Positions 26,797 to 37,047 are shown, counted from the first letter of the stretch. The stretch is DNA of 64,000 bases from Niabella ginsenosidivorans (GCF_001654455.1 NZ_CP015772.1:1240001-1304000); one strand, 5' to 3'. Made by a program: numbers and translations. The notes: generated by a model not told the origin, from the sequence alone.

Positions 26797-28062
26797 ATGG
26801 CAATTGATATAAAAGTTCCCACAGTCGGGGAATCGATCAGTGAAGTGACCCTTTTGAAATGGATCAAAAATACCGGAGAATATGTTGAGCGCGATGAAGT
26901 GATCGCAGAGCTGGAAAGTGAAAAAGCCACTTTTGAAGTCAATGCCGAAAAGGCCGGTGTATTAACAACAAATGCCACAGAGGGAGACACACTGAATATC
27001 GGGGATGTTATTGCCACTATTGATGATACTGCTGCAAAACCGGTTGAAATTCCGCGTGCAGAACAAGCCCCGGCCGATAAAGTGCCGGATGAAGCAAAAA
27101 AACCGGCTCCTGATCCGGATAAAGCGCAGCCAGCTGCTCCGCCCCCGGCAAAAGAAACTGCTCCCACTAATGTAAAAGCCACACCCGTGGCTTCAGCCAT
27201 CATAGCAGATAAAGGCGTGAACCCGAAGGATGTTACCCCCTCCGGATTTTCCGGGAAGATCCTGAAGGAAGATGTGCTTTCTGCCCTGGCCAACCCGGGC
27301 AGAAGGTCATTTAACGGCAGTGAATTGTTCAGCCGTAGCGAACGTGCCCAAAAAATGACCAATCTGCGAAAAACCATCAGCCGCAGGCTGGTAGAATCCA
27401 AAAACACCACGGCAATGCTCACCACGTTCAATGAGGTGAACATGAAGCCTATTATGGACATCCGCGCTAAGTATAAAGATAAATTTAAAGAGGCCCATGG
27501 TGTTGGTCTGGGCTTTATGAGCTTTTTTGCAAAGGCATGCGCTATTGCACTGGCAGAATGGCCTTCCGTAAATGCTTATATAGATGGCGACCAGATCATC
27601 TTCCATGATTATGCCGATATCAGCATTGCTGTAAGCACTCCGCGTGGCTTAACAGTGCCTGTTATCCGCAATGTGGAAAGCCTGAGCATGGCGGGTGTTG
27701 AAAAAGCAGTGCTGGATCTGGCAAAAAAGGCGCGCGACAGTAAATTAACCGCAGAAGACCTTACAGGGGGCACTTTTACAATTACAAACGGTGGCGTATT
27801 TGGCTCGCTGATCAGCACTCCCATCATAAACCTGCCGCAGAGCGCCATCCTGGGCATGCATAATATTGTGGAGCGCCCGATCGCAGAAAACGGGCAGGTG
27901 GTCATTCGCCCGATGATGTATATTGCACTGAGCTATGACCACCGTATTGTGGACGGGCGTGAATCTGTAAGCTTCCTGGTACGGGTAAAGGAATTGCTGG
28001 AAAATCCGGCCTTATTACTGATACAACAGGATCCTATTAAAGCATTGCTGGAGCTGTCTTAA
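26797..28062 (+). CDS. sucB: Dihydrolipoyllysine succinyltransferase E2 of 2-oxoglutarate dehydrogenase
   Basis: Core subunit of the 2-oxoglutarate dehydrogenase complex, transferring succinyl from lipoamide to CoA. Residues 1-75 lipoyl domain ([12 protein letters not shown] with lipoylated K43), a Pro/Ala/Lys-rich hinge at about 85-128, an E3-binding domain (residues about 130-170, [20 protein letters not shown]), and the catalytic domain ending [15 protein letters not shown] with the active histidine. VPTVGES at the start is the family opening. A -7-like TACTTTG at 26761 precedes it. Separated from sucA by the response regulator gene. Confidence 0.95.
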   Translation: MAIDIKVPTVGESISEVTLLKWIKNTGEYVERDEVIAELESEKATFEVNAEKAGVLTTNATEGDTLNIGDVIATIDDTAAKPVEIPRAEQAPADKVPDEAKKPAPDPDKAQPAAPPPAKETAPTNVKATPVASAIIADKGVNPKDVTPSGFSGKILKEDVLSALANPGRRSFNGSELFSRSERAQKMTNLRKTISRRLVESKNTTAMLTTFNEVNMKPIMDIRAKYKDKFKEAHGVGLGFMSFFAKACAIALAEWPSVNAYIDGDQIIFHDYADISIAVSTPRGLTVPVIRNVESLSMAGVEKAVLDLAKKARDSKLTAEDLTGGTFTITNGGVFGSLISTPIINLPQSAILGMHNIVERPIAENGQVVIRPMMYIALSYDHRIVDGRESVSFLVRVKELLENPALLLIQQDPIKALLELS

Positions 28063-28112
28063 AACCTGAAGGACGCACTAAAACTGTCATAAATTTTCAC
28101 GGGTAGATTATT

Positions 28113-29312
28113 TTGTCAGCCGGCACAACCATACCAGACCCGCAAAAGGGATTGGGGCGTTTTCATTCCTACCTGAAAAGCGCTGTAAAGATCATCAGCC
28201 GGTATAAAGGCAATGAACCACTTGCTTCTTTTTTAAAGAGCTATTTTTCAGGGAACAAAAAGTTTGGAAGCAATGATCGCAGGGAAATTACCAACCTGTG
28301 CTATAGCTATTATCGCCTGGGGAAAGCATTTACAGAGCTTTCCCTGGAACAGCAGGTGCTGCTGGGCCTGAAAATATCTGCCCGGGATCCGGGGCCGCAA
28401 TGGAAAGCTTTGCTGCCGGAATACGGGGTTCCTGAAGAGCTGCAGCTGGAAATATTTCCCTGGAAAGAAAAATTGAGCGCAGGCATTAATGCCGCTATAT
28501 TTGAGCGCTCCTTTTTGATCCAGCCGGATCTGTTTTTACGTATACGCCCCGGAAATGAAGCACAGGTGCTTAAAAAGTTAAATGATGCGCTGATCCCCTT
28601 TGAAAAGGAAGGTAGTGCATTGCGGCTACCCAATGCAGTAAAAGCCGGGAGCGTATTATCCATAAACACAGAAGTGGTTGTGCAGGATCTCAGTTCTCAA
28701 CAACTGGGACGGATGCTGCAACATTGCCATGCAGCCATTTCATCCAGGTGGTCACCAGGGCAGCAGTCAATACTTTCCGTGTGGGACTGTTGTGCAGCCA
28801 GCGGAGGCAAATCCATTTTAGCTGTGGATGCGCTGGGGGCAATTGACCTGACGGTTTCTGATATCCGCCCTTCTATCATTGCCAATTTAAAAGAACGTTT
28901 CCAGGAAGCCGGAATCAAAAATTATAAGGCATTTGTTGCCGACGCAACCAAAGGCAGTGAGCAACTGAAAAAGCGGTCGTTCGACCTGGTAATGGCTGAT
29001 GTGCCCTGTAGCGGAAGCGGTACCTGGAGCCGTACCCCTGAACAACTGTTCTATTTTGACCCGGAACAGATTCATACATATACGGAGCTCCAGAAAAGTA
29101 TTTTAAGAAATATTGTGCATGCTGTTCAACCCGGTGGTTACCTGCTTTACAGCACCTGCTCTGTTTTTAAAGCAGAAAACGAAGACCAGGTAAGGTTTCT
29201 GGAGGCGTCCGGATTTAAACTTATTCAACAGCAGTTAATTACCGGGTACGATAAAAAGGCAGATACCCTGTTTGGGGCGCTGTTGCAGAAGCCGCGGGGC
29301 ATTAATGTATAG
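28113..29312 (+). CDS. RsmB-like rRNA m5C methyltransferase
   Basis: SAM-dependent RNA methyltransferase of the NOL1/NOP2/Sun (Fmu) family. The catalytic domain from about residue 190 has VWDCCAASGGKSILAVDAL (SAM site), DIRPS, ADVPCSGSGTWSRTPE (the PC motif cysteine) and YSTCSVFKAENE (the nucleophile cysteine). The N-terminal 150 residues are RsmB-like but shorter and less like NusB, so cytosine-5 methylation of 16S rRNA is likely yet the exact site is not fixed. Start TTG 28113, since no nearby ATG is in frame. Follows sucB by 50 bases in the same direction. Confidence 0.85.
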   Translation: MSAGTTIPDPQKGLGRFHSYLKSAVKIISRYKGNEPLASFLKSYFSGNKKFGSNDRREITNLCYSYYRLGKAFTELSLEQQVLLGLKISARDPGPQWKALLPEYGVPEELQLEIFPWKEKLSAGINAAIFERSFLIQPDLFLRIRPGNEAQVLKKLNDALIPFEKEGSALRLPNAVKAGSVLSINTEVVVQDLSSQQLGRMLQHCHAAISSRWSPGQQSILSVWDCCAASGGKSILAVDALGAIDLTVSDIRPSIIANLKERFQEAGIKNYKAFVADATKGSEQLKKRSFDLVMADVPCSGSGTWSRTPEQLFYFDPEQIHTYTELQKSILRNIVHAVQPGGYLLYSTCSVFKAENEDQVRFLEASGFKLIQQQLITGYDKKADTLFGALLQKPRGINV

Positions 29313-29445
29313 TTCATGGCCCATGGCTGATAGTCCGTAGGCTCACATATCAGGAAGTTAGCAAGCAGGCTGACAGCAAGTGGGATGACACTTAACTCTC
29401 AATTCCGGAGACTGACTACTGAAAAACTGATCACTCAATGTCTAA

Positions 29446-32364
29446 TCATGCCTCCATATAAGCTTCCGTTGGCTCGCAGGTGCAAATGAGATTCCGGTCG
29501 CCTAATGTATTGTTAACGCGGGCAACAGAAGGCCAGAACTTATTCTGTGCTACATAGGGCAACGGAAAAGCAGCAGTTTCCCTGCTATAGCCGTGCTCCC
29601 AGTTGTCTGTAATGACTGCCTGCTGTGTGTGCGGTGCGTTTTTTAGCGGGTTATCCTTTACATCCCATTCAGCAGTTTCCACTTTCCGGATTTCTTTGCG
29701 GATGTTTTGCAGGGCATCGCAAAAACGGTCCAGTTCTGCTTTGTCTTCGCTTTCCGTGGGCTCAATCATAATAGTTCCCGGCACAGGAAAGCTCATGGTA
29801 GGGGCATGGAAGCCGTAGTCCATCAGCCTTTTGGCAATATCTTCCGCCTCTACCTGTGCTGATTTTTTGAACGGGCGCAGATCAACAATGAATTCATGAG
29901 CGCAAAGATGATTGCTATTGGTATAAAGAATGTCAAAATCTTCCGCCAGACGCGCACGCATGTAATTGGCATTTAAGATGGCATATTCCGTTGCCGTCTT
30001 TAAACCTGCTGCTCCCAGCATGCGGATGTATGCATAAGAGATCAGGAGGATGGAAGCAGAACCATAAGGGGCTGCAGACACTGCACCTTCATGCTTTTTT
30101 GCGTTTGGCTGATCCAGGCCGTTGCCGTTAATAGAAATGGTCTTTGCCCTGTGTAAGGTTACATGTCCGGGCAGATGCACGGCCAGGTGCTCTTTTACAC
30201 AAATGGGCCCCATGCCGGGTCCGCCACCGCCGTGCGGAATGGCAAATGTTTTATGCAGGTTAAGGTGGCAGACATCTGCACCAATCAGTCCCGGGGCTGT
30301 TAAGCCTACCTGCGCATTCATATTGGCACCATCCATATACACCTGTCCGCCGTTATCATGTATGATCTGGTTGATCTCCCTTACCGTTTCTTCATAGATG
30401 CCATAAGTGCTGGGATAAGTGATCATGATCCCTGCCAGTGTATCCTTATATTGTGTGGCTTTTGCTTTCAGATCTTCTATATCAATATAACCATTTTCCA
30501 GGGCTTTAACCACAACCACCTTCATGCCCGCCATTACTGCAGAAGCAGGATTGGTGCCGTGCGCGGAAATCGGGATCAGCATTATATTACGGTGCGGATT
30601 GCCCTGCGCTTCATGATAGGCTTTAATGGTGAGCAGGCCGGCATATTCTCCCTGGGCCCCGCTATTAGGCTGCAGGCTGCAGGCGTCAAAAGCCGTGATC
30701 TCGCATAAGTAATGACTTAGCTCTTCTATGATCTGCTTATAGCCGCCTGCCTGGTTTAACGGGGCAAACGGATGAATGTTTGCCCAATGTGACCAGCTCA
30801 GCGGGATCATTTCGGTGGCTGCATTCAGCTTCATGGTACAGCTGCCCAAAGAGATCATGGAAGTGTTTAAAGAAAGATCTTTATTTTCCAGGTATTTAAT
30901 ATAACGCATCATTTTGCTTTCACTGTGATAGGTATTAAATACCGGGTGTGTTAAAAAAGCAGATCTTCTTGATAATGCCTCCGGGATATGGCGGAGCTCT
31001 TCTTCTGCGCTCAGCTCAAATGAAACAGGGCTGGAATCATTTTCAAAGCAGTTGATCAGATCATACAGGTCTTCAATGATCACCGTTTCATCCAGTGATA
31101 TGCCAATGTGCTGGTGGTCGATCTGGCGCAGGTTTATTTTTTGCTGTTCTGCCTTTTCAATAATGGAAGAAGTATTATCTGTTTTAACAACAAGGGTGTC
31201 AAAATAATGATTGCTGACAAGCCGGAACCCGCGGGCTTCAATGGCTTCTCCGACAATCTGCGTAAAAATGGCTACACGTTCTGCAATCTGTTTCAACCCG
31301 CCGGGGCCATGATAAACGGCGTACATAGCCGCCATATTGGCCAGTAATGCCTGGGCCGTGCAAATATTGGAGGTGGCTTTTTCCCGTTTAATGTGCTGCT
31401 CTCTTGTTTGCAGGGCCATACGCAATGCCCGGTTGCCACTGGCATCTTCACTGATACCAATGATGCGCCCGGGGATGGTACGTTTAAACTCGTCAGTAGC
31501 CGTCATAAAAGCGGCATGCGGACCGCCATACCCCAGAGGCACGCCAAAACGTTGTGCAGATCCTACGGCAACGTCCGCGCCCAGTTCCCCCGGAGGGGTT
31601 AAAAGCGTTAATGCCAGCAGATCTGTTGCCATGGCCACATACCCGCCGGTGTTATGAACGGTTTCAATAAAAGAGCGGTAATCTTCAATGCTGCCTTTAT
31701 TATTAGGATATTGCACCAGCGCACCAAAATAGTCTTCAGTAATAGCGGCATTCTTATAGTTGCCTTCTATGATCTCAATCCCAAAAGGTTGTGCCCGTGT
31801 ATACAAAACATCCTTTGTTTGCGGGAAGATTTCTGTGTCGATAAAGAACCTGGGCTTTTGAACAGACTCCGACCTGTTCTTTGAATGGAAGAACATGATC
31901 ATTGCTTCGGCAGCGGCCGTTGCTTCATCCAGTAGGGAAGCATTTGCCAATGGCAACCCTGTAAGATCGCTTACAACGGTCTGAAAATTTAAAAGGCTCT
32001 CCAGGCGCCCCTGGGAAATTTCTGCCTGGTAGGGGGTATATTGTGTATACCAACCGGGGTTTTCGAAAATATTGCGCAGGATTACGGAAGGAGTAATAGT
32101 GCCGTAATAGCCCTGGCCGATGTAATTGTGAAAGATCTTATTTTTTAGTGATATATTTTTAATATGCCGCAGGTACTCGTTTTCGCTCATCGGGTTAGGG
32201 ATGCTCAACGGGTCTTTCATACGGATGCCGGAAGGAACAGTTTGTTCCATCAGCGCATCAAGACTGCTAAAGCCGACCTTCTCCAGCATTTTTTCGGTTT
32301 CGGCTTCGTCAGGTCCAATATGTCGTTTTAAAAATTCTTCTGATTGGGATTCTAAAATATTCAT
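29446..32364 (-). CDS. gcvP: Glycine dehydrogenase (decarboxylating), P protein
   Basis: PLP-dependent decarboxylase of the glycine cleavage system, passing the aminomethyl group to the H protein. Single chain of 972 residues with both halves of the P-protein fold. N-half: [19 protein letters not shown] and [16 protein letters not shown]-half: the active lysine in [20 protein letters not shown] and [13 protein letters not shown]. Genes for the T and H proteins are not in the window. A promoter element lies at 32400. No glycine riboswitch was recognised in the short leader. Confidence 0.97.
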   Translation of the reverse strand: MNILESQSEEFLKRHIGPDEAETEKMLEKVGFSSLDALMEQTVPSGIRMKDPLSIPNPMSENEYLRHIKNISLKNKIFHNYIGQGYYGTITPSVILRNIFENPGWYTQYTPYQAEISQGRLESLLNFQTVVSDLTGLPLANASLLDEATAAAEAMIMFFHSKNRSESVQKPRFFIDTEIFPQTKDVLYTRAQPFGIEIIEGNYKNAAITEDYFGALVQYPNNKGSIEDYRSFIETVHNTGGYVAMATDLLALTLLTPPGELGADVAVGSAQRFGVPLGYGGPHAAFMTATDEFKRTIPGRIIGISEDASGNRALRMALQTREQHIKREKATSNICTAQALLANMAAMYAVYHGPGGLKQIAERVAIFTQIVGEAIEARGFRLVSNHYFDTLVVKTDNTSSIIEKAEQQKINLRQIDHQHIGISLDETVIIEDLYDLINCFENDSSPVSFELSAEEELRHIPEALSRRSAFLTHPVFNTYHSESKMMRYIKYLENKDLSLNTSMISLGSCTMKLNAATEMIPLSWSHWANIHPFAPLNQAGGYKQIIEELSHYLCEITAFDACSLQPNSGAQGEYAGLLTIKAYHEAQGNPHRNIMLIPISAHGTNPASAVMAGMKVVVVKALENGYIDIEDLKAKATQYKDTLAGIMITYPSTYGIYEETVREINQIIHDNGGQVYMDGANMNAQVGLTAPGLIGADVCHLNLHKTFAIPHGGGGPGMGPICVKEHLAVHLPGHVTLHRAKTISINGNGLDQPNAKKHEGAVSAAPYGSASILLISYAYIRMLGAAGLKTATEYAILNANYMRARLAEDFDILYTNSNHLCAHEFIVDLRPFKKSAQVEAEDIAKRLMDYGFHAPTMSFPVPGTIMIEPTESEDKAELDRFCDALQNIRKEIRKVETAEWDVKDNPLKNAPHTQQAVITDNWEHGYSRETAAFPLPYVAQNKFWPSVARVNNTLGDRNLICTCEPTEAYMEA

Positions 32365-32399
32365 ATTACTATCGGGGTATTAAGTATAAATGAAGTGTG

Positions 32400-32407
32400 C
32401 AAAGTTA
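32400..32407 (-). promoter_or_regulatory. -7 element upstream of gcvP
   Basis: On the minus strand TAACTTTG, followed by C, fits TAnnTTTG. The -33 region is T-rich (TTTTTC) without a perfect TTTG. The ATG at 32364 is about 36 bases downstream. Confidence 0.55.
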
Positions 32408-32579
32408 CGCCCAATTACTGAGAAAAAGTAAGGATCGGCCATATGGGGAAAACCGGTGAATATGAAGAAATTAAGTATTTTTTTTAAAATTTAATAAAGG
32501 CGTATTTGTTTATATGATATTTTAAGACAGCGAATAATTACTTTTGATTTCCGGATGTATTAAACGCATCTGTTAGAAA

Positions 32580-33068
32580 ATGTCGAATACAATTTTGAGC
32601 AACTGGGAAAAGAAATCCAGGGAACATCGCAAAAACTATCAGCAGTTTTTAAAAAGGGCGGATAAGAATAAGGTATTGAAGCAACTTCCGGCTTTGCATG
32701 AAGAGGCTTTTAAAGCTGTGGATTGCCTGAACTGTGCCAACTGCTGCAAAAATTATTCCCCCCGGTTTAAAACACCAGATGTAAAACGGATAGCAAAAGG
32801 ATTGGGGCTCAAGGAAAGCGTTTTTATTGATACCTATTTAAGAGTGGATGAGGAGGGCGATTTTGTGGTGAAACAGTCGCCCTGCCCCTTTTTAAATACA
32901 GACAATACCTGCAGCATTTATGAGATGCGGCCGTCAGACTGTGCCCGCTTTCCTTATACTGATGAGGATGTTTTGATAAAACGCCCGGCCCTTACTTTAA
33001 AAAACAGCGAATTTTGCCCGATCACTTATTTTGTTATGGAAAAGCTGATCCGGTCTTCATTGAAATAG
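32580..33068 (+). CDS. YkgJ-family cysteine-cluster protein
   Basis: A 162-residue protein with the UPF0153/YkgJ cysteine pattern: CLNCANCC, then SPCPFL, DNTCSIYEMRPSDCARFP and EFCPITYF. These eight or so cysteines are predicted to bind zinc or an iron-sulfur cluster. Function not established in the family. A TACTTTTG element at 32539 may be its -7 box, and ATG 32580 is the first in frame. It stands alone between gcvP (divergent) and a gene-poor stretch. Confidence 0.85.
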   Translation: MSNTILSNWEKKSREHRKNYQQFLKRADKNKVLKQLPALHEEAFKAVDCLNCANCCKNYSPRFKTPDVKRIAKGLGLKESVFIDTYLRVDEEGDFVVKQSPCPFLNTDNTCSIYEMRPSDCARFPYTDEDVLIKRPALTLKNSEFCPITYFVMEKLIRSSLK

Positions 33069-33089
33069 GTTTTATTTTAAGCAATTGCA

Positions 33090-33218
33090 ATGAACATAGC
33101 CGGCGGTACAAAAAACAATGCAGAAAATGATCAGCTGCTGCTGCGCGTAAGTAATAAAGTAACTATTGCTATGGTGCTGCCAATAATTGCTTTGATCGTC
33201 GAAATAGTGAGATGGTGA
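33090..33218 (+). CDS. Possible 42-residue membrane peptide
   Basis: MNIAGGTKNNAENDQLLLRV then a hydrophobic run VTIAMVLPIIALIVEIV and a final RW. It could be a small single-helix membrane protein, since it begins 22 bases after the YkgJ-family gene in the same direction and has a clear helix. No family is recognised and chance cannot be ruled out. Confidence 0.3.
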   Translation: MNIAGGTKNNAENDQLLLRVSNKVTIAMVLPIIALIVEIVRW

Positions 33219-33406
33219 TCGGGTAAACAGTATTGAAACAGATTATCTGCTTTAAAAAAGCTGAAAATATAAAGGTTTTACTGAAGAAAGGAAAGCAAAC
33301 AGCTGCCTGTGTATTTAGCAATATAGTAAAAATTGCTGACTTCAAAAAGAAAATGCTGATAATATTAATAAGTGAATTATTTATTTTTTAATTCAAAAAC
33401 TTACAA

Positions 33407-33548
33407 TACTTTTGTTATAGTAAGTCTCTAAATTGAAAAACAATGCAATCATTAAATATACTGCAGCATGTGAATATTTCCTTTATTATAAAAAAATATA
33501 TGTACTAAGAAAATATTAGCCAGGGTAGAAACCCCGGCTGTTTTTTCT
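33407..33548 (+). ncRNA. Candidate orphan transcript (promoter to terminator, no clear gene)
   Basis: TACTTTTG at 33407-33414 fits the -7 element. About 110 bases downstream the hairpin AGCCAGGG-TAGAAA-CCCCGGCT (33518-33539, one mismatch) is followed by GTTTTTTCT, a credible terminator. Between them is only a 21-codon frame at 33443 (MQSLNILQHVNISFIIKKYM), so the unit is either a small RNA or a leader peptide. No -33 TTTG is clear. Nothing known matches it. Confidence 0.35.
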
Positions 33549-33581
33549 CTAAATTAGCGTAATTAAAACGCTATTGTAAAA

Positions 33582-33616
33582 ATGCGCTTTTATTTTGAAA
33601 GCGCATAATTTTTTTT
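33582..33616 (+). terminator. Second strong terminator hairpin
   Basis: ATGCGCTTT and AAAGCGCAT, 9-base perfect arms, then AA and eight T. Just upstream, TAGCGT and ACGCTA (33555-33573) form another small hairpin. With the structure at 33518 there are three hairpins in about 100 bases. Confidence 0.75.
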
Positions 33617-34123
33617 AAACGGAAAGGCAGTCCCGGCCTGATAATAACCGGGTTCAGATGTTTGTTTGTGGGTGAATGTTTTAATAAACTTTTTAGTTTT
33701 GCCGCGAACTGCTATGTCTGGTAAATGGATAGTAATACTTGATAAACCTACATACGCCGGCGTTAAACCTTTGAGGTTGTTTCCTGCTGTATCTGATAAA
33801 TCGCTCCGGCCCAAACAGAACCAGGGCTGCCTGCAAGAGTGCTTTCTCGTTTAGCGTGCAGTTTGTGATCATTCGTTCTGTAACCATACAGAAAGTGTTC
33901 TGTTATCGGACGTTTTTATTCCTTCTGACTCATAAAACTATGTTTATAAGCGGCTTACAAGCATGGCATATTGATGGTTCAAAAATGCCTGAAGATCAAA
34001 TACGGCGTTATAAGGTGATATAGCACTGTGCAACCGGCGGAAGAAGCTGTAGGCGGAATGCAGGTATTGTGCTCCGGGCTAACCAAAACAAAGCATCAGA
34101 ATATTGCCAAAGACCAGTAATGA
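33617..34123. other. Gene-poor stretch before permease relic
   Basis: No convincing gene. Overlapping 60-75 codon frames on both strands (33590-33887) look like ordinary chance frames; none has a recognisable motif. At 33940 the words MFISGLQAWH resemble the first residues of MacB/FtsX-type permeases (MFKNYLKxAWR), so the stretch from 33940 may be the scrambled 5' end of the permease pseudogene that follows. Confidence 0.35.
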
Positions 34124-34840
34124 ACAGAATATGCACCGGCATTGCTGAATGATTTTAAGGAACAGATAGTAAGCGCAGGAAGAGTAAATCCTACGGACAA
34201 TCTTGTTATCGTCGGTAATCAATCCTTTCATGAAAAAAAAGTGCTGGATGTGGACAGCGATTTTTTCAAGCTGTTTTCTTTTCCATTAATAAAGAGGGAT
34301 GCTGCAACTGTTTTACAAAACCCGGGCAACATAGTGCTTACAGAAAGCCTGCAGTCCGGTATTGACCTGCTAAAAGCCGAATACAGAAAGGTAGTTCCGG
34401 AGTATCCTTTTGAGTACCGCTTTTTGGATGAACAATTTGGCGATTTGTATAAAAGAGACCTGCGCCAGCAAACTGTTCTTACAGTGTTTGCCTGTTTAGC
34501 CATATTTGTTGCCTGTTTGGGCTGGTATCGTATACTGCTGCAAAACGGTTTAAAGAAATCGGTGTACGAAAAAGTGCCGGGCTCATCGGTGCAGAATATT
34601 GTTATATTACTGTCAAAAGACTTGTTAAAGCCGGTGTTAATTGCCAGTTGTATTGCATTGCCTGCCGGCTATTGGGCGATGAATAAATGGCTGCAAAATT
34701 TTGCCTATAAAACAACGTTAAGCTGGTGGATATTTTTACTGGCTATATTAGTCACATTTGGTATTGCATTGTTGACCGTGGGTATAAAGTCAGTGAAAGC
34801 GGCAATGGCCAACCCGGTCAGGGCATTACGAACAGAGTGA
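34124..34840 (+). pseudogene. ABC transporter FtsX/MacB-type permease, decayed
   Basis: Reads EYAPALLNDFKEQIVSAGRV, VDSDFFKLFSFPLIKRDAAT and NIVLTESLQ, then jumps directly to YPFEYRFLDEQFGDLYKRDL, the first extracellular helix region of the C-terminal membrane part, so several hundred bases are missing between. Later FACLAIFVACLG, then SVQNIVILLSKDLLKPVLIA, WWIFLLAILV and the family end ANPVRALRTE. Between 34519 and 34572 the conserved TAAKRFKEIGVRK is encoded in another frame, so two compensating indels lie there. The N-terminal helix is lost and an in-frame stop sits at 34121. Probably a relic of a peptide or antimicrobial export permease, no ATPase partner nearby. Confidence 0.8.
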
Positions 34841-34937
34841 GCAATGTGAAGGTCCTGTAAGGAGGATGAAGCATTTGAGAACAGCAGGAGATAATTTGCA
34901 AAGGAAACCGATAGCGCCATAAAACAATTATAAATAC

Positions 34938-35594
34938 TCAGACAACATAAATATTGTCTGCAAACTTCTGGCTTACAACTGATTTTTTGCCGGTTACTTC
35001 AATTTCAATGCTGCCGTCAAAATCCTGGCGGCTGATCACTTTTATTTTACTGCTCAATCCCAGTCCCACCTGTACAACGTATTGAAGAAAAAGAGCGCTG
35101 TTGTCTTTTACGGCAACAAGCCTGCATGTTTTTCCAACCGGTATTTCCGATAGGGTTTTACGGGGTGGAGGTTTTAGTTCTCCTTTTGCATTGGGAATGG
35201 CATCTCCATGCGGGTCATATTCCGGGTAGTCTAAAAATTTTTCAAGTTGTGCGATCAGTTTCGGCGATTGTATATGCTCCAGCTGTTCCGCCACTTCATG
35301 AACCTCGTCCCAGCTGAACCCGAGCTTTTCATATAAAAAGGTTTCCCAAAGGCGGTGCTTGCGGACAATTTCTATAGCCTGCTTATTCCCGGCTGCGGTA
35401 AGGGAAATTTTTCCGTATTTTTCATAAAGAATCAGTTTTTTCTGCTTCAGCTTTTTAAGCATGTCGTTAACGGTAGCAGGTTTTACATTCAACGCAGTTG
35501 CCAGCTCATTGGTGCCTGCCTTCGATTTTTCCGAATGCTCCGATGTAAGGTGGAACAATGCCTTCAGGTAATTTTCTTCCGTTTGTGATAACAT
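34938..35594 (-). CDS. DtxR/MntR-family metal-responsive regulator
   Basis: Residues 1-60 winged helix (MLSQTEENYLKALFHLT, NVKPATVNDMLKKLKQKKLI), residues 65-130 metal-binding and dimerisation helices (KHRLWETFLYEKLGFSWDEVHEVAEQLEH, DYPEYDPHGDAIPN), and residues about 150-218 an SH3/FeoA-like domain (VGLGLSSKIKVI). Represses iron or manganese uptake when metal is bound. Likely binds near its own start: AAATAGGAAATAGCCTATCG lies just upstream and is dyad-like. Metal specificity cannot be told from sequence. The siderophore-interacting protein and AraC regulator a few kilobases on could be linked functionally. Confidence 0.9.
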   Translation of the reverse strand: MLSQTEENYLKALFHLTSEHSEKSKAGTNELATALNVKPATVNDMLKKLKQKKLILYEKYGKISLTAAGNKQAIEIVRKHRLWETFLYEKLGFSWDEVHEVAEQLEHIQSPKLIAQLEKFLDYPEYDPHGDAIPNAKGELKPPPRKTLSEIPVGKTCRLVAVKDNSALFLQYVVQVGLGLSSKIKVISRQDFDGSIEIEVTGKKSVVSQKFADNIYVV

Positions 35595-35598
35595 GACG

Positions 35599-35620
35599 CA
35601 AAAATAGGAAATAGCCTATC
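35599..35620 (-). promoter_or_regulatory. Promoter/operator of the DtxR-type gene
   Basis: TATTTTTG on the minus strand (35599-35606) lies only 5 bases before the ATG, which would give a leaderless or nearly leaderless transcript. It is overlapped on its upstream side by TAGGAAATAGCCTAT, a partial match to a DtxR-type dyad. Autoregulation is inferred, not shown. Confidence 0.45.
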
Positions 35621-35688
35621 GAAATGATTTTGTTTAACCTGCCGGATGCTAAAAACTTTTGCCTGACAATTTTTTGACAGGAGAACCA

Positions 35689-36870
35689 TTAACTCCGTTT
35701 CAGCAATCTTAGCCCGGTTACTTCCCCCGTCTGTATATTCCAGGTATATTCAAAGGCAACGGAATAGGAACGGGAGCATATTTTCCATAAAGCAGCTCCG
35801 TTATTGCTGATGACGCTATTCTGAAACCCGGTCATCGTATTTGCTCCTATTTCCTCTATATTTTTACTAAAGTGAGGTATTGTATGGGTAGCTGAGAACA
35901 GATAATCAGCAATTGCTCCCGGCTCAATAAAGTAAGGCACTAACACTTCTTTTAAGCTTTCTGTATCTTCGGGCAGCAGGTTGGTAAATTCTTTCCAGGA
36001 TGTGTCCGGAAGGCCAGCCTTATCAAGACCGGCAAGTATTTTTTGCCGTACCATATGAAACTGCTCCTGGTTTTGAGCATAGTAGGCCAACAGGCGCCGG
36101 TTAACCGTATCCTGCCAGCTATGGGGTGGTACGTTCTTAATAAGATTTGTTGTGTAGGCATCCCAGCGGATCTTACTCATGGAAAGATAGAGCTGGTCGG
36201 TTGTAAAACGTGGCTTGTATGCAGAAAACGGCAATTGGATCTTAACGTACTCCGGATCGTTGAAGGCCGTAAATTCTAAATGCTGAATGGTTGAGTTGTT
36301 TAAATCAAAAATGAACCGCAGCACGTAGGCCCTGCTGGCAGACCAGATCTGCCATTGATCTCCTTTGAGTTTCTTTGTAAAAACCTGCTGGCCGAATGTA
36401 TAGCCAATACTGGCCTCAGTGAAACTGATACCGGCTTTCTGGATGAGCAGGGGCTGTATAAAGCCATTAATAACAGCACTTATTTCTGCCGGCTTATAGC
36501 AATATAACAGGGTAGCAGCACTATACTTCGGGTCATATAAAATTTTGGCCAGCTGATCGCTATCCTGCAAACTATGGAAATGCAGATTGAAAAGCGTGGA
36601 AGGGGGCGCCGGCGATTCTTCTAAATATTTTTGGCGTATTTTCCGGTAGGCAGGCAGGCATTTTTGTATGTAAACCAGCATCGGATCAAATAGCGCAACC
36701 TGCTGCTCCGGGGTAAGCGTACTGTCCCATAATCTGTCAGATATCCGGGGCATGAGCTGCAGAAAGGCCGCCCTGGTATGGTTCCGTTCTTTTTCCAGTT
36801 CCTGGTCATAAACCTGCGCCCGGCCGGTGCAGGAAATCAATAAGAGGAAAGCGGCAATTGTGTTTTTCAT
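35689..36870 (-). CDS. Exported protein of unknown function
   Basis: A 393-residue protein with an N-terminal signal MKNTIAAFLLLISCTGRAQ; the LISC motif could be a lipobox, which would make it a lipoprotein, otherwise cleavage after RAQ. ATG 36891 gives seven more residues. The rest is a mostly helical, soluble domain with no motif I recognise; short patches (HLEFTAFNDPEYVKIQLPFSA, TMTGFQNSVISNN) suggest a conserved DUF-type protein. A -7 element lies upstream. Neighbours are the DtxR regulator gene and a DinB-type gene, giving no clear hint of role. Confidence 0.55.
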   Translation of the reverse strand: MKNTIAAFLLLISCTGRAQVYDQELEKERNHTRAAFLQLMPRISDRLWDSTLTPEQQVALFDPMLVYIQKCLPAYRKIRQKYLEESPAPPSTLFNLHFHSLQDSDQLAKILYDPKYSAATLLYCYKPAEISAVINGFIQPLLIQKAGISFTEASIGYTFGQQVFTKKLKGDQWQIWSASRAYVLRFIFDLNNSTIQHLEFTAFNDPEYVKIQLPFSAYKPRFTTDQLYLSMSKIRWDAYTTNLIKNVPPHSWQDTVNRRLLAYYAQNQEQFHMVRQKILAGLDKAGLPDTSWKEFTNLLPEDTESLKEVLVPYFIEPGAIADYLFSATHTIPHFSKNIEEIGANTMTGFQNSVISNNGAALWKICSRSYSVAFEYTWNIQTGEVTGLRLLKRS

Positions 36871-36913
36871 AGTGTGTATAAATTTTTTCATTTTTTCAAC
36901 TTACCTGTCTTTG

Positions 36914-36921
36914 CAAAGCTA
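36914..36921 (-). promoter_or_regulatory. -7 element upstream of exported protein gene
   Basis: TAGCTTTG on the minus strand followed by C, a good match to TAnnTTTG, about 45 bases before the ATG at 36870. The -33 region has no clear TTTG. Confidence 0.5.
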
Positions 36922-37047
36922 AAAATAGTTATCGTATAAATTTAAAGCATACGTGCAATTCCCGTCCTGTGCCAATAGGAATCATTTATACAGGCAATAG
37001 CTTCATTTTGCTGATCTGCCTTACAAAACCGGAGCGCTTCAAAACAA

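Noticed and set aside
32365-32579. Glycine riboswitch upstream of gcvP
   Set aside because: The leader from the -7 element to the ATG is about 30 bases and shows no conserved glycine-riboswitch core.
33590-33887. Overlapping small frames on both strands
   Set aside because: No recognisable motif on either strand, and both strands are equally open.
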